Translations under genes and position numbers: made by a program | Shown: positions 1-6,137 of the stretch, in pieces | Position numbering within the stretch: position 1 is the stretch's first letter | How the letters are laid out: each line of letters opens with the position of its first letter | Notes under the pieces: generated by a model | The model's database searches: none | What the model was told of the DNA's origin: nothing | What the model saw: the letters and a program-made list of their open reading frames with translations, nothing else | Assembly: GCA_046262935.1 (NCBI GenBank) | Contig: JBHELT010000023.1 | Span: forward strand, 1-11,875 | DNA length: 11,875 bases | Source of the DNA: JBHELT01 sp046262935 | GTDB lineage: Bacteria > Actinomycetota > CADDZG01 > JAHWKV01 | Reading direction: 5' to 3'

Positions 1-392
1 AGGGTTTCGCCCCTGAACAAGATCTGCACCTGCCCCTGCAGTTTGGCGTCCGTGGGATTGGCCCTTGCGAGTTCACTAACCTCGGCGTAGGTCTTGCCAC
101 CACTAACGCTCTTCAAGTGAACAGCGATGAAGTGGTCGGAGTAAGCCTTCGCCTGCTCACCTGTGACGAGCTGTTGCCCCGCGTACTTGTTCAGGAAGCT
201 GCCGATCTCCGCCGGCTTCAAGGCTTCGCTTCCCTTGGGCGGGAAGTAGATCTTCTGCGCAGCCAATTGCGTGCGAACCTCGGTGTTGGCGAAGCTGTAA
301 CCCCAAAATGCGAGGCCCCCTCCAACAACGAGAATCATTGCCATCACTGCTCCTGTGGTCGACATCACGATGTCGAATGTGCGGCGCTTCAT
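1..392 (-). CDS. Single-pass membrane protein of unknown function, 3' end cut by window
   Basis: The frame is open from an ATG at 390-392 to the window edge, giving about 130 residues with no stop. The start is fixed by a purine-rich site (AAAGGGGAACAAG) just before the ATG. The protein begins MKRRTFDIVMS, then has one hydrophobic helix (about residues 12-32) and an extracytoplasmic part containing 'AAQKIYFPPKGSEAL', 'YAGQQL' and 'HFIAVHLK'. This matches my memory of a widespread actinobacterial family of small membrane proteins with no assigned function; that is recognition by pattern, not by search. Its promoter region shares a 44-bp repeat with the cupredoxin gene and carries a DevR-box-like palindrome, so it may belong to the same regulon. 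Function is unknown and the C-terminus is missing. Confidence 0.85.
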   Translation of the reverse strand, partial: MKRRTFDIVMSTTGAVMAMILVVGGGLAFWGYSFANTEVRTQLAAQKIYFPPKGSEALKPAEIGSFLNKYAGQQLVTGEQAKAYSDHFIAVHLKSVSGGKTYAEVSELARANPTDAKLQGQVQILFRGET

Positions 393-462
393 CTTGTTCC
401 CCTTTCACTGTCGGTGGATTCTTGTGCTCCTCTAATGGTCGCCCTTGCGAGGTTTCGTCACT

Positions 463-477
463 AGGGCCGATAGGCCT
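463..477 (-). promoter_or_regulatory. DevR/DosR-box-like site upstream of the membrane protein gene
   Basis: On the minus strand this reads AGGCCTATCGGCCCT. It matches the site in the divergent promoter (1720-1734, AGGACTTTCGGCCCT) at 13 of 15 positions and resembles known mycobacterial DosR boxes (GGGAC...GTCCC, often with TTCGGCCC). It lies about 70 bases upstream of the start at 392. Its role as an operator is inferred from this match and from the DevR-like regulator encoded nearby. Confidence 0.4.
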
Positions 478-518
478 GTTTCCTGGGGGCCAGACGGAAG
501 GTTCCGCTCTGGTCCACC
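475..518 (-). repeat. Promoter-proximal imperfect repeat, copy A
   Basis: On the minus strand, GTGGACCAGA, GGAAC, CCCAG and AAACAGG are shared in order with copy B at 1094-1136; about 33 of 44 positions agree with one gap. Copy A ends 83 bases before the start of the leftmost gene and copy B 79 bases before the cupredoxin start. The matched distance suggests a cis-regulatory element rather than a chance duplication. It overlaps the DevR-box-like site by a few bases. Confidence 0.5.
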
Positions 519-526
519 CGTCGGCT

Positions 527-1015
527 TCAATTCGTGACGGTGAACTCAGCATGCATTCCAGCTTTGAAGTGGCCCGGAAGATTGCAAACGAAGAGATACT
601 TGCCCGGAGCCTTTAAGTTCACGACTCTGGACTGATGTTCACCCGGATTGATGTTGTCGCCATCGCTGATCAGTGATACTCCCTGGCCATCCTCGGCTAC
701 GTCGCCGTCTTTCAGCGGATACTGGTCTGGCGTCAAATCGCTCTTGAACACAAGCAGCTCGTGTTGAACTTTGCCAGCGTTGGAGATACTGACCGAGTAA
801 GTGCCGCCCGAGACAGTCGGCTTGGCGCCGTTGATGGCGAAGTCGCTCAGAGCGATTCCAAGAGCATTGTTTCTTGAGATCGACTTGGCCGATCCGGTCG
901 TTGGTGCAGAGCTGCTACAGCCAGCCATCAGAATCAAAACGAACGCCGCAGCAATCACCAAAGGCCTGGTGAGTTTTGAACGATTCGAGGTGGGGGGCAT
1001 TCTTAGGATGGTCAT
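527..1015 (-). CDS. Cupredoxin-domain lipoprotein (type 1 copper)
   Basis: The 162-residue product has a signal sequence ending in a lipobox (LMAGC, cysteine at about residue 33), so it should be lipid-anchored on the outer face of the membrane. The mature part is one cupredoxin beta-sandwich. The predicted type 1 copper ligands are the His of QHELLVF and the Cys, His and Met of CNLPGHFKAGM near the C-terminus. The C-x4-H-x4-M spacing is that of rusticyanin and sulfocyanin rather than plastocyanin (C-x2-H-x4-M). The likely role is one-electron transfer or copper handling outside the cell. I chose the ATG at 1013-1015 because GGAGG lies five bases upstream; the TTG five codons earlier overlaps that site. 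The upstream repeat (1094-1136) and the neighbouring two-component system suggest redox control, which is inference. Confidence 0.9.
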   Translation of the reverse strand: MTILRMPPTSNRSKLTRPLVIAAAFVLILMAGCSSSAPTTGSAKSISRNNALGIALSDFAINGAKPTVSGGTYSVSISNAGKVQHELLVFKSDLTPDQYPLKDGDVAEDGQGVSLISDGDNINPGEHQSRVVNLKAPGKYLFVCNLPGHFKAGMHAEFTVTN

Positions 1016-1075
1016 CTTCTCCTCCTTCAACGGTCCGGCTTCGTCCTAATGGATGGATTCTCTTGAGAAATGCAG

Positions 1076-1645
1076 TCACCAGATCGATGAGCCCCTGTTT
1101 CTGGGTGTGAGGCGAAGAGTTCCAATCTGGTCCACTTTGGAGTGTTGGCGGCTTACGTAATCAATCGCTGCAAGGAGTGTGCCGCGTTCGACAGGACGAT
1201 CGAGCTTGACGACTCGATCGTCGAGAAAGAACCGACCCATCTGGTTTGGCCCAGCTATCGTCACAACCGGATGGCCCAGACCGAGGTAGTAATCGACCAA
1301 CCGCCAGCTAGGCGTTCCCGCCAACATCGCGTCGCTCGCAAGGTTCAGATCGACAACGACCACATCCGCCGCGTTGGCGAGAGGACAATCCTTGCCCCTG
1401 CCACCAAGACAGGTGTAGTCGGGAGCGGAAGGGCCCGGACACTCCATCACCTCATGGCCTTCTTCTGAAAGCCATCCACCGATATGTTGCCTGCCGTCAG
1501 CATCAGCAGTGACCAGCAAGACTTTGACGCCATGATCGCGAGAGATGGACGAAGCTGTGTTCAATCTTGCGACAGGTGTCCCCAACTGCCAATCGACGAC
1601 GAATCCCCTTGGAAGGAATTCACTGCTTCGATCTGCCACTTTCAT
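1076..1645 (-). CDS. Receiver-like protein with a three-cysteine insertion
   Basis: The 189-residue product has an N-terminal tail of about 40 residues, then a fold resembling a response-regulator receiver: VKVLLVTADAD (first strand with acidic residues D48/D50), VVVVDL (Asp99 at the phosphorylation-site position), a GHPVVTIAG strand and VVKLDRPV (Lys147 at the receiver lysine position). Between the first and third strands lies an insertion with Cys69, Cys79 and Cys87 (CPGP, YTC, GGR, CPLA), which could bind metal or respond to redox state. There is no DNA-binding or other output domain. The ATG at 1643-1645 is preferred because AAAGGGGG precedes it; an upstream ATG at 1672 has no good site. 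The last 20 residues overlap the DNA repeat at 1094-1136. It diverges from the sensor operon. The receiver assignment is moderately sure; the function is unknown. Confidence 0.7.
   Translation of the reverse strand: MKVADRSSEFLPRGFVVDWQLGTPVARLNTASSISRDHGVKVLLVTADADGRQHIGGWLSEEGHEVMECPGPSAPDYTCLGGRGKDCPLANAADVVVVDLNLASDAMLAGTPSWRLVDYYLGLGHPVVTIAGPNQMGRFFLDDRVVKLDRPVERGTLLAAIDYVSRQHSKVDQIGTLRLTPRNRGSSIW
1094..1136 (-). repeat. Promoter-proximal imperfect repeat, copy B
   Basis: This is the partner of copy A (475-518), with the shared blocks GTGGACCAGA, GGAAC and AAACAGG on the minus strand. It lies inside the 3' end of the receiver-like gene but at nearly the same distance (79 bases) from the cupredoxin start as copy A is from the membrane-protein start. 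It therefore probably serves as an upstream element for the cupredoxin gene. Confidence 0.5.
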
Positions 1646-1719
1646 GTTCGGCCCCCTTTCCTTAAGAAGCATGGGTCAACCTGAGAATCGTCAGTAGGGC
1701 CAAACAGCACTCGGGTTGA

Positions 1720-1748
1720 AGGACTTTCGGCCCTGGGAATGAGTTCCC
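1720..1748. promoter_or_regulatory. Tandem DevR-box-like sites in a divergent promoter
   Basis: This lies between the start at 1645 (minus) and the start at 1770 (plus). AGGACTTTCGGCCCT (1720-1734) closely resembles mycobacterial DosR boxes. It abuts a perfect inverted repeat GGGAATGAGTTCCC (1735-1748), a 14-mer that agrees with the GGGACTWWAGTCCC consensus at 10 of 14 positions. Adjacent paired boxes are typical of DosR-regulated promoters. The neighbouring operon encodes a DevR-like regulator with the same recognition-helix residues, so autoregulation is a reasonable inference. Confidence 0.5.
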
Positions 1749-1769
1749 GTTGGAACGACAATTTTGGGC

Positions 1770-2261
1770 ATGTTCGTTTACTACTTTGTGCACGTGGAGC
1801 GCCCAATGGATGAGTGTCAAGGAATCCTCATGGCGCTTCTCGACGGCATCTCTGATTCCGCCGATGTCGCCTATCGACACGGCGAAGCGATCCTGATGAG
1901 GGCAGGCCCCGAAGCTGGAGCGGTCGCCAAGACGGTACGGCTGCTAGTGGAAACTCCCTTCTTCCTAGAAGACGAAGTGGTCATCCTCATAAGCTGGGAG
2001 GCAACAGGCGCAACCGCTCTGTTTCCGAAAATGGACGCTGAATTGAGGCTGGCGCCCGTTAGCCCGAGTATTTCGAAGCTCGGCATCGAAGGCTCTTACG
2101 AGCCACCCTTGGGGACGATCGGGCGGGTGATCAATCGGGCACTACTTCATCGGGTCGCTGAGGCAACGATCAAGCACTTTATAGATCGGCTCGGTGAAGC
2201 CCTCTTGTGGCCGCCCGAAACAAACAGCCTTAGGAGAAAGAAACTCTCTTCCCTCACCTAG
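1770..2261 (+). CDS. SRPBCC-like protein of unknown function
   Basis: The 163-residue product starts with a beta-strand-like segment (MFVYYFVHVERPMDEC). It ends with an amphipathic helix after a loop reading 'YEPPLGTIGRVINRALLHRVAEATI', the layout of START/SRPBCC hydrophobic-pocket proteins. The central part (ETPFFLEDEVVILISWEATGATALFPKMDAELRLAPV) reads as alternating strands. I recall similar actinobacterial hypothetical proteins near stress and hypoxia genes, but not a function. An in-frame TTG at 1764 lies eight bases after a GGAA and is an alternative start; neither start has a strong ribosome site. It is the first gene of the sensor operon, ending nine bases before the kinase. A ligand-binding or auxiliary role for the kinase would be speculation. 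Confidence 0.7.
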   Translation: MFVYYFVHVERPMDECQGILMALLDGISDSADVAYRHGEAILMRAGPEAGAVAKTVRLLVETPFFLEDEVVILISWEATGATALFPKMDAELRLAPVSPSISKLGIEGSYEPPLGTIGRVINRALLHRVAEATIKHFIDRLGEALLWPPETNSLRRKKLSSLT

Positions 2262-2270
2262 AATCGATGA

Positions 2271-3425
2271 ATGAGTGAGCGGAGGCGCCTCGAAGCGCTG
2301 ATCGAAGCAGGAATGGCCCTGGGGTCCGCTCGAGACCTCGAACCTTTACTTCAGAAAACCGCGGATCTCGCGAGAGAAGTCATCGAGGCGCAATACGCCG
2401 CAGTGGGTGTTCTGGGAGAAAACGGCGAACTCATCAAATTCGTGTACTCGGGTTTTGACGAGGAAACAGTGCGAAGGATCGGAAGGCTCCCTGAAGGAAA
2501 AGGAGTGCTGGGCGTGATCATCGACGAGGGCCGCCCGCTGCGACTTCCTGAGGTCTCGGGTCATCCACGTTCGGCGGGTTTCCCCGCGCAGCATCCACAG
2601 ATGCATTCGTTCCTGGGTGTCCCGATCTCGGCACGAGGCCGGATCTTCGGGCGTCTTTACCTGACCAACAAGAAAGACGCCGCTGAGTTCTCTGCTGAAG
2701 ACGAGCAAATAGCTCTTACCTTCGCCGCACAGGCCGGCGTAGCTGTCGAGAACGTCTTTCTTCTCGAGGAGGTCAGACGCAAGACCGAGGAGCTCGCCGT
2801 GCTGGAAGAGCGGGATCGAATCGCAAAAGAATTGCACGATGGGGTGATTCAATCCATCTATTCGGTTGGGCTATCACTGCAAGGCTCATATGGCCTTCTT
2901 GAGCAGGATGCTGAGAGGGCAAAAGTCAGAATCGACGAGGCGATCGCCGAACTCGACAACGTTATCCGCGACGTTCGGAGCTACATATTTGAGCTCCAAC
3001 CACGAGAGTTGAAAGACAAGGGCCTGGTTGAAGCCATCACGGATCTGGCGCGCCACCTAGAAGTGAACACACTTGCTCATGTCGAGATTGATATCGACGA
3101 ATCCGCGGTCACCTCGATAGGTTCCGAAGTCGAGGCAGAGATGATTCAGATCGTGAGAGAGATTCTTTCGAACATAGCCAAGCATGCAGCCGCTGCTGAA
3201 GTATCCATTCACGGGGTCCACAGTGGAAACACGTTGGAAGTCTTGATTGACGACGACGGTGTTGGCTTCGATCCATCTGTCGTGACTGGGGGCCTTGGAT
3301 TGAAAAACATTCAGGCTCGCGCTTCGGGAATCGGTGGGCAGTTCCGCATCATCCGACGCAAACCTAAAGGCACGAGACACGAATTGCGGATACCGGTGGA
3401 AAGTGCCGAGGAGCGAAATGACTGA
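2271..3425 (+). CDS. GAF-domain sensor histidine kinase, DevS/DosS-like
   Basis: The 384-residue product has three parts: a GAF domain (about 18-165), a HisKA_3 dimerisation and phosphoacceptor region with His189 in KELHDGVIQ, and an HATPase_c domain with N-box Asn301, DDDGVGFD at 327-334 and GLGL at 341-344. It is soluble, with no membrane segment. The segment QHPQMHSFLGVPISARGR and the following GRLYL align with the heme GAF-A domain of mycobacterial DevS. His108 falls on the proximal heme ligand (His149 in DevS) and Tyr130 on the distal Tyr171; this alignment is from memory. DevS has two GAF domains and this protein only one. An in-frame stop directly before 2271 rules out an earlier start, and translation is probably coupled to the gene ending at 2261. 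It overlaps its response regulator by eight bases, so the two are almost certainly partners. Confidence 0.92.
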   Translation: MSERRRLEALIEAGMALGSARDLEPLLQKTADLAREVIEAQYAAVGVLGENGELIKFVYSGFDEETVRRIGRLPEGKGVLGVIIDEGRPLRLPEVSGHPRSAGFPAQHPQMHSFLGVPISARGRIFGRLYLTNKKDAAEFSAEDEQIALTFAAQAGVAVENVFLLEEVRRKTEELAVLEERDRIAKELHDGVIQSIYSVGLSLQGSYGLLEQDAERAKVRIDEAIAELDNVIRDVRSYIFELQPRELKDKGLVEAITDLARHLEVNTLAHVEIDIDESAVTSIGSEVEAEMIQIVREILSNIAKHAAAAEVSIHGVHSGNTLEVLIDDDGVGFDPSVVTGGLGLKNIQARASGIGGQFRIIRRKPKGTRHELRIPVESAEERND

Positions 3426-4083
3426 GAAGATTCGAGTGATGCTCGTAGACGATCACGAAGTGGTCCGACGGGGTTTGCGTGCCCTCCTCGAAGCCGAGGA
3501 CGACATCGAAGTTATTGCGGAGGCATCGGGCGGCAAAGAGGCCGTCGACCTCGTGAAACTTCATTCGCCGGATGTGGTGGTAATGGATGTGCGCATGCCC
3601 TCAGGAAGTGGAGTTGAGGCTTGCAGGGAAATCCGAGAGCATAGCCCCGACGTCCAAGTGATCATGCTCACGTCTTATTCAGATGATGAGGCGCTATTCA
3701 ATTCGATCATGGCGGGAGCGGCCGGTTTCGTCCTCAAGCAGATAAAGGGGTCTGACCTGGTTGGAGCGATCCGCGCGGTCGCATCGGGAAAGTCACTTCT
3801 CGATCCGGATGTGACTAAGCGCGTCCTCGAGCGGCTTAGGAAAGCAAAGTTTGAGGAGAAAGACCCGAAGATGGCAAGACTGTCGCCCCAAGAAGAACGC
3901 ATCCTCGACTTGATCGCCGAAGGCCTCACCAACCCTGAGATTGGAGAGCGTCTCCATCTTTCGTCGAAGACAGTAAAGAACTACGTCTCTACCATCCTTC
4001 AAAAACTTGAAGTGGCCCGACGTGCGGAGGCCGCCGCCTACTCGGCACGCACGAAGAATCGTCCCGTAGGTCGCCCGGAATAA
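3418..4083 (+). CDS. LuxR/NarL-family response regulator, DevR/DosR-like
   Basis: The 221-residue product has a receiver domain (1-120) with Asp11/Asp12, phosphoacceptor Asp57 in VVVMDVRMP, Thr85 and Lys107, followed by a LuxR-type helix-turn-helix (about 154-210). The recognition helix reads KTVKNYVSTILQKL. Lys184, Lys187 and Asn188 fall on the residues with which mycobacterial DosR contacts its operator (Lys179, Lys182, Asn183), so a similar binding site is expected, and sites of that kind are present at 1720-1748 and 463-477. The start at 3418 is supported by GAGGAG four bases upstream; a longer reading from 3334 lies inside the kinase gene. It should be phosphorylated by the kinase just upstream. 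Confidence in family and partner is high; the DosR-type regulon is inferred. Confidence 0.93.
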   Translation: MTEKIRVMLVDDHEVVRRGLRALLEAEDDIEVIAEASGGKEAVDLVKLHSPDVVVMDVRMPSGSGVEACREIREHSPDVQVIMLTSYSDDEALFNSIMAGAAGFVLKQIKGSDLVGAIRAVASGKSLLDPDVTKRVLERLRKAKFEEKDPKMARLSPQEERILDLIAEGLTNPEIGERLHLSSKTVKNYVSTILQKLEVARRAEAAAYSARTKNRPVGRPE

Positions 4084-4094
4084 CGCATGGCTCA

Positions 4095-4240
4095 CTAGGC
4101 AATCGAATTTCGTTCTCTCGCTTCCGCTGCAACCACTCGGTCGCGGCCGGCCCGCTTGGCGCGATAGAGGGCATCATCGGCGCCGCGGTAAAGCTGATCG
4201 GGACTAGAGCCTACGGCGGGTGTCGCGAGCCTGGATGCCC
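4095..4240 (-). pseudogene. GGDEF (diguanylate cyclase) C-terminal fragment
   Basis: About 45 residues match the last part of a GGDEF domain: 'ATPAVGSSPDQLYRGADDALYRAKRAGRDRV' is the standard ending with its AD-x-ALY-x-AK-x-x-GR signature (given here from positions ~4115-4228). The preceding residues do not continue the domain, and a stop in the same frame lies at 4314-4316, so the GGDEF catalytic motif and the rest of the gene are absent. It is a relic lying tail to tail with the response regulator gene. A DosR-like string inside it (around 4204) is probably chance. Confidence 0.7.
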
Positions 4241-4434
4241 TACGAAATGTAATCGCGAACTCTCTCGGCGAGAGCAACTGCTTCGGGTCCTTCGGTGCCA
4301 AGACTTTCTCCTTTCAGTGTGGGACGACACACTTCGGTGAGGCGAAACACACTCTTCAAATTGGGGCTGTCGCGTGAGCCCGAGGCGAAGAGATCGAAGT
4401 ACATTGGGTGAACCGTTCTAGCGATATAGCAGGT
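4241..4434. other. Intergenic stretch with no recognised feature
   Basis: The minus strand carries a few more open codons beyond the GGDEF relic, but they match no family I recognise. I see no convincing promoter, terminator or RNA. The stretch may be eroded flank of the cyclase relic or of the insertion sequence. Confidence 0.4.
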
Positions 4435-4611
4435 TCAGACCAAACGCCATGGAGGACTCACTGCTTGGATGGCCTCTGCCCTCACGGGGTAGAGGTCGCG
4501 GACATTGGACCGATCCCGGGAAATATCAGGCACATTTAGCCAAAGAAACAACTGGCGTTGCGCGTAGTTTTCATTCGAGTTGCTGACTTTTTGGCTTTCA
4601 GCACCTTTCAT
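4435..4611 (-). CDS. Possible 58-residue protein with a strong ribosome site
   Basis: The ATG at 4609-4611 follows GAGGAGGTGGACG, one of the best Shine-Dalgarno sites in the window. The predicted product (MKGAESQKVSNSNENYAQRQ...) is polar and has no membrane segment, cysteine pattern or domain I recognise. It sits just downstream of the IS110 transposase on the same strand. It could be a small passenger, the surviving start of a gene cut by the insertion sequence, or not a gene. The ribosome site is the only direct support. Confidence 0.35.
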   Translation of the reverse strand: MKGAESQKVSNSNENYAQRQLFLWLNVPDISRDRSNVRDLYPVRAEAIQAVSPPWRLV

Positions 4612-4663
4612 CGTCCACCTCCTCGCCGGCAAATAGGGCCTCTGAGCAGACCTTCTATAAGAG

Positions 4664-5698
4664 TCAAGCGGCAATATCTGCCCTCGCCTGATCCTTCATG
4701 AGCTCCCGATAAATGACATTGGATAGGTGTCTCTTTAGACAACGCACACCCTCCTTGTAGCTCTTGCCCATTTCTCGCTGGCGGGCCATGTAGGCCTGCG
4801 CCTCGGGGCTGACCCTTTGTTGAGCGAGAGCCACAAAATGCAAAGCCCAGTTCAGCTGGCGGTTGCCTGTTCGATTCAATCGGTGACGAGTAGTCGAACC
4901 TGATGAAGCAGGAAGAGGTGCTGTCCCAGAAAGAAGCGCGAACGATGCTTTGGACCTAACCCGAGATATATCACCGACCTCTCCGAGGATCTTGGCAGCG
5001 ATAAAAGGACCAACGCCGGGCACGCTGGTGAGGCCCGTGCCGAGCTTCGCGACTCGCTCTTCAATCTGTTTTTCAACGTCGGCCATCTTCAGGTTCAACC
5101 GAGAGATCTCCGAGATTCGAGTCCTGATTAGTTCGGCGCGAACCGAATGGTCGCCGCGGACGAGCTGCCTGGCAGCGACCAAATGCTTCTTGGCTCTTAG
5201 GTTCGGGATCCGTTGTGAGTATTCCGGGTGAGCGATCACAAGGTCGATGTGAAGACGGTTCGTGATCTGCGTACGTGTGCGTGTTAGCTGGTCACGGTAG
5301 TCGCAGAGCAATTTCAACTCCCCTAGGTGCGGCGATCGTTTCGGCGAAGAGAGGTCGGCTTCACGAGCCGCAACTCTGGCGATCGCCACCGCGTCAACTG
5401 GGTCAGACTTGCCGGCGGCACGCTTGCGTCTTCTTTCTCTATGCGCATGGGAGGTCGGTACCTCTCGAACATCTTCTCCGGCCTCGAGAAGACAAGAAGC
5501 GAGCTTGGCTCCGTAAGAGCCGGAGCATTCGATTCCGATCCTGCGATCACCTTGATGAGTTCGAAGCCAAGCAAGGAGCGCGAGGTGGCCTTTCGGGCTG
5601 TTCTGAAACTCTCGCTCTTCCAGGAGAGCTCCCAAGGCATCCACAACTGCCGCGGCGAGCGACCTCTTGTGCGAGTCGACACCAATCACCACATCCAT
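4664..5698 (-). CDS. IS110-family transposase (DEDD recombinase)
   Basis: The 344-residue product has the full IS110 layout. An N-terminal RuvC-like DEDD domain has Asp8 (IGVDSHK), Glu57 (IECSGSYG), and Asp99 and Asp102 (KSDPVDA). A coiled middle follows, then a C-terminal transposase_20 domain with a helix-hairpin-helix-like SVPGVGPFIAAKILGEVGD (225-243) and the serine of PLPASSGS (Ser266 or neighbour) that acts as the recombination nucleophile. All expected catalytic residues are present, so it may be active. A strong ribosome site (GAAAGGAGG) precedes the ATG. Members of this family use a structured RNA from the element's non-coding end to choose donor and target sites; here that region would be 5699-5804. 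Confidence 0.95.
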   Translation of the reverse strand: MDVVIGVDSHKRSLAAAVVDALGALLEEREFQNSPKGHLALLAWLRTHQGDRRIGIECSGSYGAKLASCLLEAGEDVREVPTSHAHRERRRKRAAGKSDPVDAVAIARVAAREADLSSPKRSPHLGELKLLCDYRDQLTRTRTQITNRLHIDLVIAHPEYSQRIPNLRAKKHLVAARQLVRGDHSVRAELIRTRISEISRLNLKMADVEKQIEERVAKLGTGLTSVPGVGPFIAAKILGEVGDISRVRSKASFALLSGTAPLPASSGSTTRHRLNRTGNRQLNWALHFVALAQQRVSPEAQAYMARQREMGKSYKEGVRCLKRHLSNVIYRELMKDQARADIAA

Positions 5699-5703
5699 CC
5701 TGG

Positions 5704-5804
5704 CCTCCTTTCACGGGCCGACGTACGATGTGGACTGGCGGTTGGACAACCAGGCGTTGAGCAGGTACATCCGTCTATCAAGTCACAGCCGCCGGTCCGA
5801 TCCC
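5704..5804 (-). ncRNA. Candidate IS110 bridge RNA region
   Basis: IS110-group elements encode a bridge RNA in the non-coding leader before the transposase. This leader contains a tight hairpin GGTTGTCCAACC (about 5741-5752) flanked by CTGG/CCAG complementarity, and further G/C-rich self-complementary sequence (GACCGGGATCGGACCGG) near its outer end. Position and folding potential fit. I cannot identify the target- and donor-binding loops without the true element ends. Confidence 0.3.
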
Positions 5805-5942
5805 GGTCGGAGAGACGGTCAGCTCAAAAGTCAGCAGCGTGACTGCGACTAGCACTTTTTGAGTCATCTCCGGCCGGTTTCGGACACTCTCGCCTTAAGC
5901 GAGGTCCCACAGTCGGATTCATACGCCAGCACTTTTATGTCG

Positions 5943-5986
5943 TGGGCGCTGACAGATTCGAACTGTCGACCCCTGCCTTGTAAGAG
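5943..5986 (-). pseudogene. tRNA-Val(UAC) 3' half relic
   Basis: On the minus strand this has the anticodon loop CTTACAA (anticodon UAC), the 3' anticodon stem GGCAG, a variable loop, a perfect T-arm (GACAG-TTCGAAT-CTGTC) and the acceptor 3' strand AGCGCCC plus A. The 5' half is missing: no CTGCC precedes the anticodon loop and no D-arm or GGGCGCT follows further upstream. It cannot make a tRNA. Such 3' halves are the usual cores of integration sites in tRNA genes. Confidence 0.8.
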
Positions 5987-6074
5987 TAGTAAGTCCTTCG
6001 CGACGAATGTGCCAATCTACCTGCGGTTTCATTCGTTTGCGCAGGTCGCGAGGCTAGTTTCGCAAACCTCAACG

Positions 6075-6137
6075 TTACGTTCTGTTAGGTCGCGTTAGGT
6101 TCTCTTTAGCTCTGTTGTGGTTCCCATTTGGTTCCCA
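6075..6137. promoter_or_regulatory. Ten-base-periodic arm-type motif array, copy 1
   Basis: TTACGT (6075), TTAGGT (6085), TTAGGT (6095), TTTAGC (6105) and TTGTGG (6115) start exactly ten bases apart, separated by tctg, cgcg, tctc and tctg. Two GGTTCCCA direct repeats follow. One motif per helical turn beside a tRNA-derived core fits arm-type binding sites for a tyrosine integrase. The same region on the minus strand also reads as a conserved 32-codon tail, so the periodicity overlaps possible old coding sequence. Confidence 0.5.

Larger units (their letters stand above)
4620..5804 (-). mobile_element. IS110-family insertion sequence, approximate limits
   Basis: The element is defined by the intact transposase and its upstream leader. 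The right limit is set where sequence shared with the distant att-like repeat begins (5805), because sequence present in the other copy without an IS cannot belong to the IS. The left limit is a guess shortly after the transposase stop. IS110 elements lack clear terminal inverted repeats and often make no target duplication, so the ends cannot be fixed from one copy. Confidence 0.45.

Noticed and set aside
157..552. Minus-strand ORF of 131 codons
   Set aside because: It overlaps the membrane-protein gene in another frame, is rich in Arg/Pro/Ser with no recognisable pattern, and the membrane protein has the better start site.
4200..4214. GGGACTAGAGCC string resembling a DosR box
   Set aside because: It lies inside the GGDEF relic with no gene start nearby and is only half a palindrome; chance is likely.
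5943..5986. A complete tRNA-Val gene
   Set aside because: No D-arm, 5' acceptor strand or matching 5' anticodon stem is present upstream in either copy.
5859..6098. ORF containing ALTDSNCRPLPCKSS, repeated at 11080
   Set aside because: This is the translation of the antisense strand of the tRNA-Val relic, a well-known source of false ORFs.
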